Assembly: GCF_014356525.2 (NCBI RefSeq)
Contig: NC_052507.1
Location: forward strand, 60,612,053 to 60,676,052
Length of the DNA stretch: 64,000 bases
DNA from: Nilaparvata lugens
Taxonomy: Eukaryota; Arthropoda; Insecta; Hemiptera; Delphacidae
Direction: 5' to 3'
The notes under the pieces are model-generated. The model saw only the letters and a list, made by a program, of their open reading frames with translations. It was not told where the DNA came from and made no database searches. The stretch's first letter is position 1; every line of letters starts with the position of its first letter. The position numbers and the translations under genes were made by a program. Below are positions 32,511-45,170 of this stretch, piece by piece.

Positions 32511-33145
32511 GCAAAAGCTGAAAATAAACTTTCTACTCGTGATATTTTTCAAAGTTTTTTGATTTGTATATCATTAAGCTATCAAAATGAAAATGTTTTC
32601 TCAGGAAAACATTTTTTTTCCGATCATTACTTTTTGACATATGAGCGCCTAAAGTTTACATTTTTGGCGCAGAACATTTCAAATTCAGTAAGAGATAGAT
32701 CCATGAGATTTAGAGGATAGATTTTTCATGGTATTGTTGATCTAGTAAAACAAAAATTTTCTGAAAATATCCATTTTTAAGATAGTTATTCAATTCACTA
32801 AAAATAACCAAACATAAGTTTTTGTTGAGTTATTTTTGTTAATTTTTGGTAAATTGAATAACTTTTTCAAAAATTGATATTTTCGGAAAATTTTTGTTTC
32901 ACTAGATCAACAATACCATGGAGAATCCGTCCTCTAAATCTCATAGATTTATATCTTACAGAATTTGAAATGTTCTGTCCCAAAAATTCAAACTTCAGGC
33001 GCTCATATCTCAAAAAGTAATGATTGGAAAAAAATGTTTTTCTAAGAAAACTTTTTCATTTTGATAGCTTAATGATATACGAATCGAAAAACTTTGAAAA
33101 ATATCACGAGTAGGAAGTTTATTTTTAGCCTTTGCACACCCTTAA
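32511..33145. mobile_element. ~630-bp foldback element flanked by TTAA
   Basis: Arms of about 310 bp run to a centre near 32815-32840. Ends GGCTGTGCAAAAGCTGAAAATAAACTT and AAGTTTATTTTTAGCCTTTGCACACCC are inverted, and both borders are TTAA (32511-32514, 33142-33145). TTAA borders fit a piggyBac-type non-autonomous element. TTAA is itself a palindrome, so this is suggestive rather than proof of target duplication. No frame. Confidence 0.8.
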
Positions 33146-34365
33146 GACTGGCTACTGACGGTAATACATGCATGTACATGCATATCATGCACATACACAT
33201 TTTCATCACGCATGTTTTATCATCCGCGAAAGGCTTCTAACATAAGAATGAACAACCAATACCAATAGCAATAAATAAATTACTGGAAAATCACAAATTA
33301 TAATGATAGAAAAATAATTTGACCTCAAATAGAGCAGCGAAGAAAAAATAAACAACAGAAAATCGGTGATGCAAAAAGCCTTTCGGTATGATGACGCAAC
33401 AATGTATAATGTCATGTGTATCATGCATGTCCTACCGTTAAAAGCCAGCCAAAGAGATTAGACATGAATAATAAACTATCAATTGGAATTGAAAGCACCA
33501 TGGTTTCCTAATTAAGATTGATTCACCTAGCATGAATCAAGCCAAACTATATTAAATACCAGCTTAATTTCTATCGAAATAGTAGTATCAATATTATCCA
33601 TGTTCCAGAGATATTGAGATCAATGATAATATTTTTTACTTTTTTGTGACAGATACTACACACAGTTGAAGAAATAGACCAACAGTGGAAATAACAAATC
33701 AGTAAAAATAATAATGTACCTTTGTGTTTTGAATTGAATCTTCCATAAAAAAATCCACGAAATATACTGAGTGATAGAGATTTTAGCTCAGGTCAAGCAG
33801 CAGTGGAGTTGGGAAGCGGTGATGGGGTCTCCAGGGGGGTTTAAAGGGGTTCAAGAGCAATCAATCAATAAGCGTATCTTATCAAAGAGTAATCAAGAGA
33901 TGCCAATTTCGCTTGATAATTGGAAAATGATTGAACGCTGACACGTTTGTGCTCACTGCTGATTCTCTTCTCCAAATCTCTTTCTCTTCTCTAAATTGTA
34001 ACTCTACTCTATAACGAGATGCGATATTCATTAAATCGATAAATAATATGTTTCATTTTTGACATTCATTACAACGTTTCGTCAACTGGAAGTGATTAGA
34101 AAAGCGATTTGTTCCAAAAATTGATTCTCAAAGCACAAAGTGTTGGACAAGAGGTGATTCAATATTTTGTCCACTTTTCGAATGATTGGAGCTCAATAAT
34201 TTGTTGATATTTCCACTGGAGTTTATCGGCTTGGATACAGTAAATATTCATTCGTTGATTCCCGACAAAGGGTTGTCATTGCAGATTAAGGGTTGTAGAG
34301 GACAATAGGGTTGTATCTGTGCTTTCATGCATGCATTTTAGCTGCATTTAGGTTGAAATCAGAGA
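33146..34365. other. Non-coding stretch, no gene seen
   Basis: ATGCATGTACATGCATATCATGCAC near 33167-33192 is a short purine-pyrimidine alternating, self-complementary patch. GGGGTCTCCAGGGGGGTTTAAAGGGG near 33824-33850 is unusually G-rich. Neither has a clear role. Confidence 0.4.
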
Positions 34366-34370
34366 TAAGT

Positions 34371-34935
34371 CATAGAAGAACAGTAGAATATGATAGATTT
34401 TTTGATAGTGGAAAGATAAACAAGAATAGAATTTTTGAAAAACTCCTATTTTACTAAAAACACTCCACTTATATAGGCTAATTCTGTTCAAATTAATAAA
34501 AACAATATAAAAACTTGTAGTACCCTTTATTAAAAATTTTAAAATATTTTAACGACTAGTTTCGACCAGTCATAGAAGAACAGTAGAATATGATAGATTT
34601 TTTGATAGTGAAAGATAAACAAGAATAGAATATTTTAAAAACTCCTATTTTACTAAAAACACTCCACTTATATAGGCTAATTCTGTTTAAATTAATAAAA
34701 ACAATATAAAAACTTGTAGTACCCTTTATTAAAAATTTTAAAATATTTTAACGACTAGTTTCGACCAGTCATAGAAGAACAATAAAATATGATAAATTTT
34801 TTGATAGTGGAAAGATAAACAAGAATAGAATTTTTGAAAAACTCCTATTTTACTAAAAACACTCCACTTATATAGGCTAATTCTGTTCAAATTAATAAAA
34901 ACAATTTTAAAATATTTTAACGACTAGTTTCGACC
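34371..34935. repeat. Three tandem copies of a ~200-bp unit
   Basis: CATAGAAGAACARTARAATATGATARATTTTTTGATAGTG starts at 34371, 34571 and 34770. Units end GTACCCTTTATTAAAAATTTTAAAATATTTTAACGACTAGTTTCGACC. The third has lost about 40 bp of that end. Copies are nearly identical, hence young. Confidence 0.95.
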
Positions 34936-35072
34936 ATAGGTAATTTTCAACTTAAAATAATAATAATAGTTTTATATTTCAGCTTGTAAATGACCTATGG
35001 TCGAAACTAGTCGTTAAAAATTTTAAAATTTTTAATAAAGGGTACTACAAGTTTTTATACTGTTTTTCCTAT
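34895..35072. mobile_element. Foldback end of the tandem array, GTACCC family, copy 2
   Basis: TTTTAAAATATTTTAACGACTAGTTTCGACCATAGG (34904-34939) is mirrored by CCTATGGTCGAAACTAGTCGTTAAAAATTTTAAAA, and then TTTTTAATAAAGGGTACTACAAGTTTTTATA (34993-35062) mirrors unit sequence. The array is therefore expanded sequence inside a foldback element. Confidence 0.75.
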
Positions 35073-35350
35073 TTTACTGTATACCTAGGCCTATAAATTA
35101 TACTTTTTCTCTGCTGCTCTATAGGCTACTCGTTTATTCAGATTTTCAACACAGCAAACTTATTACTACTAAAAATTACACCTACCATAATTTGTAAATT
35201 ATAACCTTGGAGCACATATTCGATGAACATAATAATTTGCATGATTATTGCGTTTTTATTTAGAGCAACGAGTAGGAGTCTTAAGCAGCGGAAGTGTAGC
35301 TCACTTCACTGGACATTGCAAACCAAGTTAGTTGTTGGATAGACTCCAGC

Positions 35351-35480
35351 CAAGGCCTCACTACACTGACTAAGAACTATCTTATATACTTGTATATACT
35401 CTTACTAACACACTATGAGTGAACTTTGGTATAACTGTAGATACTCTGATACCGTCCAGCAGTACTGTAGTGAGGTCTTG
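35351..35480. mobile_element. 130-bp MITE with CAAGRCCTCACTACA ends
   Basis: CAAGGCCTCACTACACTG and CAGTACTGTAGTGAGGTCTTG are imperfect inverted ends. Interior AT-rich, no frame. The CCTCACTA core recalls the TATAGTGAGG family. Confidence 0.55.
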
Positions 35481-35624
35481 CAATACTTCAATGTCCACTA
35501 AGAGGTGAACTGGAGTCAATTGAACTCTGAAAACTAGTTTAGCAGCAAGCTCTTGATAATACCATACATATAGCCGCCGCCAGGCTCAAATAAAAAACGT
35601 ATCCAGCGTACCGCACACTTTAGT

Positions 35625-35712
35625 CAGAATCAATAAATACTGTCAGCACTGGTTGAACGGGAAGCATTGATGATATTCGAAAGGAAAGCAGACAGTTTGA
35701 AATGAATGTACA
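35625..35712. mobile_element. Foldback MITE, TGTCAGCATT family, copy 10
   Basis: ATACTGTCAGCACTGGTTGAACGGGAAGCATTGATG...AAAGCAGACAGTTTGAAATGAATGTA, worn at the left end. Confidence 0.6.
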
Positions 35713-35811
35713 TACTCTGAGTAGGCCTTTCTCTTGAGCGAAATCGCTAAATGCCAATCGAACATGTGTGAGCAACAAAATTGATCCAGCTATAATAATC
35801 GCGCTCTATGA

Positions 35812-35905
35812 TATAATGGGATTCCCTGTAAATTATCAACATTGCTAGAATGAGAAGCATTGATAGAGGGATGGAGTATTATGCCAGTTTGTGTCTCACT
35901 CTACC
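35812..35905. mobile_element. Foldback MITE, TGTCAGCATT family, copy 11
   Basis: GATTCCCTGTAAATTATCAACATTGCTAGAATGAGAAGCATTGATAG...ATGCCAGTTTGTGTCTCACTCTA; strongly diverged. Confidence 0.45.
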
Positions 35906-36194
35906 AGACTTCACTTTTGAAGGTAGCGCCTTTTCGGTCAGATAGTTGGTGAAAATAATTTATCGATCTCCATGGTTGCTAGTTATTGATAAATATCACA
36001 GTTACTACCAATGTACCCAGAATACATTGTCCTTAAAATACAATATATTCTAGGTACCTTGGTTACTACCACAGCAGGCTAGGGTAAAAAAATGTTCAGG
36101 GGCGATAACCTAGAGGGAAAACTATTTTGTTGAACTCAATTGAGAATTGCTTTCAATAGCTTGTTGATTGAGAATATTGGTTGAAAGGAATTTA

Positions 36195-36620
36195 TCATGA
36201 CGGGATTTGATTGGAATCAGTTTTTTAACAATGTATAGTTATGTGTTTCGTTTTGTAATGTTTCTGAATTCTATTCCATATTGAATCAGTTAACAAGAAA
36301 ATTGTTAAGGCTAGGTGGATAAATATTTGTCAGTTTTCATTGAACTGTATTTGTAGTGATGGGATTTGATTGGAATCAGTTATTTTCAACTATTTACTAT
36401 CGTTGTCACTTCAGAATACTTATTCTAATTTTTATTCCATATTTTAAGTTCTACAGAAAAATTGTTCTGTGGGTACTTAGCTACAAAGAAAATATTTGGT
36501 TGTAACACAATCTTAATGGAAAGGTAAAGGTTTTGATTAGTTTTGACTTGAATCAGTAATTACAACGATCTAATGAAAGTGTCATTTCATAATGTTAATG
36601 TTATTCATTTCATAATCATG
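36195..36620. repeat. Degenerate tandem repeat, period about 165-175 bp
   Basis: GGGATTTGATTGGAATCAGT occurs at about 36202 and 36361 and, more worn (TTTTGACTTGAATCAGT), near 36540. Each is followed by TTTCxxAATGTT and a TCTACAG or AACAAGAAAATTGTT segment. Confidence 0.6.
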
Positions 36621-36689
36621 TTCTACAGTAGAAGGCAAGATTTTTTTTGTGATCAGTTGAAGGTTTTTTTTCAATTTTAAGGTTTACTC

Positions 36690-36805
36690 GTCATACTACA
36701 ATCATAATATAATTATGACATTGAAGGAAAAACTAGGCTTAGCCTGGACTATTTCTCTTCAAAAACTTTGATAAAAAGTTAACGTTGTCCAAAGGTTGAG
36801 GTTTA
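36690..36805 (-). mobile_element. Non-LTR retrotransposon 3' end, family A copy 3 (very short)
   Basis: GACATTGAAGGAAAAACTAGGCTTAGCCTGGACTATTTCTCTTCAAAAACTTTGATAAAAAGTTAACGTTGTCCAAAGG matches family A near its 3' end. It keeps the hairpin with altered stem (GAAG/CTTC). Confidence 0.7.
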
Positions 36806-38855
36806 CTCTTATAATAATTCAAAGTTGTGTAGTGCAGTTTTTGTACATATAAAATTCCATAATACCTATTACGCAACAGCTTCAATGCATATGATAATAG
36901 ATTGTCACTCAATAGTTGAATCCATTCTTGATTTGATTCAATTGAATTGGGTTTATTCAAGTCTTCATACAGGATTCAACTTATATTTATTGATCCATGA
37001 TGATAAAACTCTATCACACAAAATAGTCTATTCTATCAGTTAGTTGAACATCACAGAGTTTTTTTTACATAAACTGGAAAAAATATTCTATAAGGTCATA
37101 GGTTGCTTGAAACATGCTCGATGTTAATTTGTACATTTCTTACTCAATAATACATTGCAATGGATCTCCTTCAATAGCCATAATGCAAACGTAATAAGCA
37201 TCTGTGTTGGCACCTATATTTAGTATCTTATGTAGTATGCATCTTTCAGTGTATATTACAGGTTACAGACATTATAATAATTTATTCATTGTTTACATTA
37301 ATCATAATGTGTATTATTTCAGAATAACTGCGTACCTATCTTGAATCAATGAATGAATGGATGAAAAAATAATTCCTCCCAATAAAACTTGTATAAAGTC
37401 ATAAAATTCAATGTTTATCATGACATGGAATTTATTTCAAGACAAATAGTCTGTTCTCTATAATTTCACTAAATATTCCATCAATAATAATGTCAGTCAC
37501 TGAATATTTACTACTTGGTAATGTTGTTTAGTATATTTCGCAATGCTATAATACGCAAAGGTCAATGTTTTGAGTAAATGTTGAATAATGGAAAGATTTT
37601 GAATCTATAGAAACATCCACTTGACTTGATATTTTTTTATTGGAGTGAAAAAATAAATGTTTTGTGGTATAGGCTAGCTAACTGGGGAAAAATAATTTTT
37701 ATTTTGATAGAGTCTATTTCAAGTGAAATAGTGAATGAATTTGTTGTTTCTTCAGTGGGTTTAGTAGGTTTTCTTATTCAAAGTCAACGTAGATGTTCTG
37801 TATGAATGCAGAATAATGAAATATTCATGTCAATAAAAAAGTTTTATCAGTTGCAAGAGAATAATATGTTATTCTGTCTTTCTATCAATTCAATTCTTTC
37901 TCTGTAAGGAATTTAAATCACTAGACTTTGACTACTAGTAGGATTATCAAATGAACAAAAATGGAAGTATTTAAATATTTTAAGAACCAACTCTCCTAGG
38001 AATGAGAAAAGCCATAAATTCGAGGTAACATCAGTTCAGTTTTGAGTGCTTGTGAAACGGGATGTTCTAGCCATCATAATCCAAAGCTTCTCTTGTATAA
38101 ATATCAGTGCATTTGTGTTGAATGTTATGTTATGCTTTCAAGTAATGGAAATGCCTAGCTTTATTGAGATGGCGGCTAGAATCATAACATCACTAGGACT
38201 GTCTCACTCAACCATTTTATTTCTTGTTCCATGGTCTGATGCGTCGCACATAACATGTTTCTCCACATAATGTTATTGGAGTATCTTCAACTCCATTTTT
38301 CTCTCTATTCCTTCGGATTTTCTGTTCCTATCTGTTCATCCTAGTGTAAGAATAGCTCGAATTAATATCATTACAACACATGACTTTTCAACAAAATACA
38401 AGCTATAAAAATGTGTTATTAGTTTCAATGTTGAGTTATTGAGATTTTTTCAATACATCATCGATTATGTATGATTTTGTAATGTTGATTTTCCTGTTAT
38501 TGTACAATTCTTTGAATGAATATATTTTTCTATTTCATTCCACAATATATTCCCCTAATGAGAGATTTGAATTACTTTTAATATCGAGGCTCAGGTTAAT
38601 ATGAGGGATGCATAATTTCAAATATGGAATCCAAGGCTTTTTAGATTTCTATGCATGAATTGTGATAAATATTGATATTTTTACTGACTTTCTACTAAAA
38701 TATCGTGTTGTTTTCTCTAAAACTGTATTTTGTATGTCTGAAGTATTTGACGTTGACCATGCATTTTTTTAAGAGTGTCCTATGTCAAGTGGAAATTGGA
38801 ATTTTTTAAGTGAAAAGTGAAATCTTAACCTTATTCTTTTTTGAAACTTTTATTT
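36806..38855. other. Non-coding stretch, no gene seen
   Basis: Short openings (36825-37043, 38046-38270) carry no recognisable motif. No repeat ends noted. Confidence 0.4.
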
Positions 38856-38859
38856 GTGA

Positions 38860-38967
38860 AAATTTTGGAGAAGACAGTTTTTGGCTATGCCTGTTGTCTT
38901 CTCCCAATCATATTATAAATTATAATTATGATTTGTGATTGCCAATGAAATAAATAAATAAAGCATG
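38860..38967 (+). mobile_element. Non-LTR 3' end with GGAGAAGACA hairpin
   Basis: GGAGAAGACAGTTTTTGGCTATGCCTGTTGTCTTCTCC at 38871-38908 folds with a 10-bp perfect stem around GGCTATGCC, then AATAAATAAATAAA. Same design as family A, different stem. Confidence 0.6.
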
Positions 38968-41900
38968 GTATATTTCTATTTGAAGAATAATGATGATTAA
39001 TTGAAATACAATAACTGTAATAATGTCCATTGCTCCTTAATTGTAATAAAAAATATCAATCAACTATTTCAATGATTGATTTTATTCAGAATTTATTGAT
39101 TCATTTATTCCATATTTTATATATTTTGAAATGGCACCATTAGGTATTAGAAGAAAACCTATATTGTCCTTTCTCCCTAGCCTATTCCCTAGCCTATATA
39201 ATAAAACAATCTTAAGCAATCAATCGATTAATTAAACAATAAAACAATCATGTATAAGTTTTCTCTGCCCTGACCATTGTGGAAAATCAGATCACCAAAA
39301 TACTAAGAGACAAAGTTCATGGAAAGGATTATTTATCACAGACCACCACAGTACCTACTACCTACATCTACAGGACTACACAACACAACAGTTAGGAGAG
39401 TCATGAACAGGAAGATAAGTCCCAAGTACTTCACTCGCCCACTAAGCCCACACACTTGTGCTCAGTGCCAAATAAAAGTGAACTAAGTAAGGCAAGCAAA
39501 TTGAATTATGGGTGTACTTACATCCAGCTGTTATCTCACTCGCAGAAAACTGGTATTATGTTATCTAAAATGATCCAATCTTTCCCTTGCCATGTGTATT
39601 CGCCATTATTATCTCCAAAAGATAAGCGCTATGAGAATAGATGATACACTTTAGAAGAGCGTGCACCGTTTCCTAAATAATAAGGATTAGATACCGTTTT
39701 ATTAGATGGGTGATTCTTCCTACATGTATTTTACAATAGTCCTGTTTTTCTTCCTATGAAGAACTCTTATTTCTACTCTGTATTGGTTACCTTCTTCTAC
39801 TCCTTCCCAATAGATTTGTTTACCAAAAATCTTATAAGAATTCATTCTTCAACTCTAGACATTCCTCTTTCAATAACAGTCCATAATTTTTTTCCTTTTT
39901 CATTCTCTTAAACTTCTCTCCTAGTTAGTTATATTATCTATCACTGCATTTATTTATTCTTGTAATATGGTACTTTCACATCATCTTTCTTAGAATTTTT
40001 GAACTGTCTCTATTCATCCTCTGCCCATTTTTGTAATATTATTCTATCAATTTCTCTATTTTCATTTGCATCTTAGATTATCCCATCCTTTTGTAATTCT
40101 GTAAAATATTTAGCCTACTTCTCTTTTCCACTCCTTATTCATTTATAATTTCAAAGTTATAAAAATTTGTATTCACGATTATTCATGTTCATCATTTTTT
40201 TATATTTATTTATAGTAGTGATCTTCTTTTACTAATTCAAATACATATCATTTTCTAAACTATATCTTCTTTTCTGGTCCAAACTTATCCACTATATTCT
40301 ATAGTGAATTCTCTATTTCACCTACATTTTTATCTTCAATTTTTCTGTTCTCTTTTCCTTATCTATGTCTTCAGGTAGTAGATCTGGGTTTCTAGTAGTA
40401 TAATTCTTACAATTATCCCCTTTCTCATATTAGCCCTGTCTTTTTTATTAATTCACCACTTTCCTCCATTTTATTTAACCAATTTTAATTTTTTTCTCTC
40501 CTAGTAATTTCTTCCATTAAAATTCTCCCAACTCAAATGAGTATCTTTTTTTCAAATTCTCTATTTACTTATCTTCATTTCTCTACATATCAGTAGAATT
40601 GTTTTACTATATCGGATATAGTTTATAATACGAGTATAATATGTAAATATAATATACAATTATGTAAATCACTGTGACTAATCCTGTAATTAATCATATC
40701 ATTCAACATCAATATCTTATTTTTTCAATAATCATCAGTTATATATATTAATTTATATTTCCCTTTTCTACTCTTCCTTCCAATGTCTTTATCTCCACTT
40801 CTTGAAGAATCTTCCCCATACCGTCACCTCACTCCCCAAATAACTCCCTCAATGTCTCACTCTACATCTCCCTCCTCTCCTACATTTATTCCACTCTTTT
40901 TATCCAATAAAAATTTTAATTGATGGTTAGGGCAGATCAATACGAACATTGACAAACAACACTGTTATTCACTCTTCTCCACCAGTTTAAGATAGTAACA
41001 ATGCACCGTATCTAAACTCTACACCAGTGTAAAAGTAGTAATGCACGATATCTAAAATAAAATAGAAGAACTGTCTCTTAGAAGGAGAAAATAGTATGTC
41101 CTAGAAGAAGATAGGAGAAATACATTCCAGACAAGAATAGGAGAACTATCTCATTGAAGAAGGAAGAATCATCTCCTAGAAGAAGTATCTCCTAGAAAAA
41201 GATACCAATTTATATTTTTGTATATCTTCCTCCAGATACCGTAGTACAGTATTGGAGTGCCGGTTAAAGCGCTTTATTTGGCGGAATATTATCCCTTATC
41301 ATGCACTGCACACTACTGGCGGTGAACATAAAATGTAAAGTTAGTACAGATTCTTTACGTGTGCATTTCTCTTTCAGCGATTGTGTTTTCTGTTTTAGCA
41401 CTGCTTTTATTGTGGCCTGGCACGAGAGTCACAATTGAGGCGTTAATATGCTTGCAACAGCATGCTTGTATGCTTTTTGCAGCTCTGCTCTAGTCCCTAA
41501 ATGCTGTAAAAAGGTGAAAGGCGTCTCTACTCACACCATAGAATATCAACTGAATAATTGGACTGGAGTTATGAGCTAGAAGTTGGTGAGATCCCAACGA
41601 GGCAAATTATTGGAATGATGAAATGTATATTTTCAAATAAATTAATGAAAGTTGTGAATTCCTGCTTGTAACACCTTATTTTATATGTGTTTGTTACACA
41701 ATTTCACTCATTTTTACTGTGTAAGCAGAGGTTGATGTTTGAACATTATTATCATCAATCATTGATTCAAATCATATTCATTTAGTACCATTTATTCTAT
41801 TTGATACAGATTTTTGACTTTTGAATAAAATATTATTCATCTGCTTATTTTTGCATTGTCAATAAAGTTTTCTAATAGAATTTCACTCACAGCTTCGTCT

Positions 41901-42690
41901 GTTACTTTGCATATAAAATGCAAATATTTATTCATCTATCTATGATCAAAGTAGCCTACCAATAATTCACCTTTCTAAGTTTTTAAGAGTCTAAAATTAT
42001 CATTATAACGTCAAATCATAGCCTGATTAAGTTGTGCACGATATGCTTGGAACAATATAATATTGAATAAATAAATAACTCTTTTATTCCACTTTTTTAT
42101 TATATTTACATCTCCATTAATACAAGTTTCAAAAATCATATACAAACAATGTTCTGTATGCAATAATCAGCGTCTGTTGGGGAAGAATATAATTTTATAA
42201 GCCTAATATTATTTTTATTATCCAAAGCTTCCTATACGAGTATACCAAACCAGAAACTATAAAAATGCTGAAACTCAATGCATTTAGTGACTTATGGTGT
42301 CAATTGATAACACTCCAATAATTCTATTAACATAAGTTCATGATATCAGAATGACCTATATATTCATTTTATTCTACAAATCAAACCCGGAAAGTTACCG
42401 TATAGGCCTATCTTGATTTTTTTTACAATATCTCATAGTTTATTCACAGTAGGTACAAGGTATCTATTATAATAATAATATAATATTATATAATACTATT
42501 ATTATATCTAACTACTTTCCAATTTGGTTCTTACTCGAGAATTTCCTATTAAAATTGAGTCGCTGATGAAAACGGTCACCCTTCAAATAGTAGTACTGAG
42601 CGCTCGTTACTGAGCCACTGTTTGCATGCTGCATACTCTTGCACAATAGCATAGTCACCCCTTCAAGTTACAACTATTGCCGATAGGTTG
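38968..42690. other. Non-coding; T/C-biased, with a degenerate short repeat near 41.0-41.2 kb
   Basis: From about 39720 to 40920 the + strand is T/C-biased (TTCTTCCT, TCTCTCC words) but not a pure tract. At 40985-41060, TAGTAACAATGCACCGTATCTAAA and TAGTAATGCACGATATCTAAA are a local duplication. From 41060 to 41210, CCTAGAAGAAG and GATAGGAGAA words repeat at 30-45 bp. No gene is visible. An acceptor-like TCTATGTCTTCAG at 40374 has no exon behind it. Confidence 0.45.
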
Positions 42691-42977
42691 CACCACTTGC
42701 TTCGAAGTTGTCAATTTTCTTTGCTTGTTGTTTCTTCATCATTCTTCGCGTCATCACGTGAAACCAGCCGGTGTTGAGGTTATGGTATAGAAATGTTTAC
42801 TTCAAATAAAACATTTTTTGTTGAGCTTACATTAAACTAGACAATTTTCTAGCATTAATACTACGAGATTCGAGTACAGTGAACGGTATTGTGTATTGAA
42901 AATTACAAAAGTGAAATAGCTAATACGGTACACTAACTTATTGCGACGAATTATCTTGTACAAAATATTGTGTAAGT
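42690..42977 (+). promoter_or_regulatory. Possible minor promoter and leader ending at a GTAAGT donor
   Basis: TTCGCGTCATCACGTGAAACCAGCCGG (near 42746-42772) has CpGs, a CRE-like half-site and an E-box CACGTG. GTAAGTATACC at 42972 is a good donor on the + strand. No frame of note between them. Confidence 0.2.
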
Positions 42978-44840
42978 ATACCTGCATAAGCTACCTGTTG
43001 CCAGAGATAAGGGAATATCTAACTTCTTAGAGAAAAGGGAAGTACTAACTTCTCTCTGCTGTTGCTTTGGATAAAAATCCCAATCATTAAAAGTACCCCG
43101 TTTCTTGATTTTATTCAAAACTTTACTGCGATCAGATTTTTATTCTCACACACACACCTGTAGCCTAATCTGGGCGGCTAGTTTTAAAAGCTTTGCTACA
43201 GTCTAGCTATAAGTCTAAAACTGTAGGTACCTACGTAATTGTGAATTGTGAATGTTTAATAAAGTGCAATATTATTTTCTTTCCTGTTATTTTCGTTTTA
43301 ATTGTAATGTTACACTATCAAATATATGTCATTAAGGCTCGTACTGGAGTTTGTCTGTGAGCCTTTCTATGTTTTTATGGAATAAATGAATAAATGTAAT
43401 TTTTATAATTAAAATTTACAGTTCATGAAAAGCCTTAAAGCTTTTCTATCGCACTACTAAACTATAAGAAACCCTTGTTTCTTGTTGCCACAGTATGTAT
43501 TTTGGGGCGAAGATTTATCGAATCTTGCAAGTTGCAACTCGCTAGATAAGTTTTCCAGTATTTGTATTTTTGTGTTATCTCATTTATTCGGGTCAAATTT
43601 ACGTAATTCTGCTCATCCTCATGTGAGCTATCTATCATTGATTATTTGCATACAACACTAGAAATTTCCATCATTACGCGGTATCCTCACACTCGACAAG
43701 TTTAAAGTGAGAAGTTTGTGATTTATGACTGTGTTTTTGGAAGAGATGAATAATGATTCTAGTTGGTGGAGTCTTCAAAGCAGGAAAGGAGTTGTCGAGT
43801 CTTGGCTTTTTTGCAAGTTAGCTCCTTTGTTGAGTTGGCCGCGAGCTGAAGAATGATAAGCAAAGTTCTGAGTTGATATTAAGAGCAAGTTGGCTGTAAG
43901 TTGCTGCAAACTATTAAACTAGTCAGATTCACTTTCCTCAACTTCACGTATAAAGCTTCTTCAAAGTAGTATTCTAAGCCATTTAAGTTATATACCTTAT
44001 CTTGGGGAGGTTTTGAATGGCATCCTAGAAGAAATGAGCCAGAGGACATATCCTATCTGGAAAATTGATCTTGGATCTTATAACCAACGAAAATATATAG
44101 GCAAATACACCTCATCATCATATTTAATAGCTTACGTTTACTGTGTTTTCCCGTTGGAAAGGTGACTTCTTGAGTCTACTATTTAGGTACTAGCTCGACT
44201 AATCACTGTACCAGTCATGAGCTTCATATTCACTTATCAGTGGCTCGAAACACACCTAAAACTGTGAATAATTTTCAATCACCTTACAATTATCAACGAA
44301 CAAGTCTAGGGCCCATATGGGCATTATCCTTACAAAAATATTGTATTATGTTGAATTTTAATTACGGTAAGTTATTTGATGATTCAAAGCCACATTGAAA
44401 GATGACACTCATAAATATTGACACATAGTAGCCTAAATGTTATTGACATGGAACATAAATAGGTATATTCAGTATTGACTTCTGATATGACATTTCTGAC
44501 AGTTCAGTCTTAAGAAATGTATTTAAACAATCCAGTTGATGTAGGCCTACTGAATACTATCCAACATGCATCTAGTGCAAAATATAGCTTTGTTCAAGTA
44601 GGTCTCCACCATTTTCAGCAAATATTTTATGCATAACTTCAAGTCCAAATAGCTCTGTCAAATAGCAATTTGATGACTAATGAGAATGACGATGATGAGA
44701 GACGAGAAAATCTACAGGTTCAGGGGGTTCCGAACTCAATAAGTAAGTCTTGACTCACTTTACAGATGTGGATAGAAAATGTCCCGACTGATAATACCAG
44801 GAGTATGTGTGAATCAAAAGCAAGTACCAGGATTGAGTAA
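42978..44840. other. Non-coding stretch, no gene seen
   Basis: A short AATAAATGAATAAATG at 43381-43397 may end a degraded retrotransposon copy. Nothing else recognised. Confidence 0.4.
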
Positions 44841-44850
44841 AGCTATTCAG

Positions 44851-44875
44851 AGAGAAAGAGAGAGAGAGAGAGAGT
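44851..44875. repeat. (GA)n microsatellite
   Basis: GAGAGAAAGAGAGAGAGAGAGAGAGAG; single A interruption. Confidence 0.9.
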
Positions 44876-44929
44876 AAATAGTGAAGAGTGTCATTTGACA
44901 AGAGATCGACATAGATTATGCCCCCTCTC

Positions 44930-45170
44930 CTTCCCTAAAGACAAAAGCTTTGCATGATTATGATAGCGACGATAGATAGCTTTCCTACGTCACAAAGCGC
45001 CACTGAACAGAAAAACGTCACATTTGAGCACACATTGAACCCGCCTCTAAGTTTCGAGCGCCCTTAGCACACACTACAGCATGGTTTCTGCTCTTTTCTG
45101 CACTATCAGCTGTTCAGCATCTTTGGGAGCAGAGTCCCTCATCCCTGCAATAGATTTGATTGCACAAAGC
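44930..45170 (+). promoter_or_regulatory. GC-richer patch with two CRE-like half-sites
   Basis: TACGTCACAAAGCGCC (about 44987) and AACGTCACATTT (about 45014) lie within a CpG-containing patch (CCGCCTC, TTTCGAGCGCCC). Suggestive of a regulatory element only. Confidence 0.2.

Noticed and set aside
40340..40380. Strong acceptor-like CTTATCTATGTCTTCAG followed by GTAGTA
   Set aside because: GTAGTA is not a convincing donor and the region is T/C-biased throughout, so the pyrimidine run is background. Not counted as a third ratchet site.
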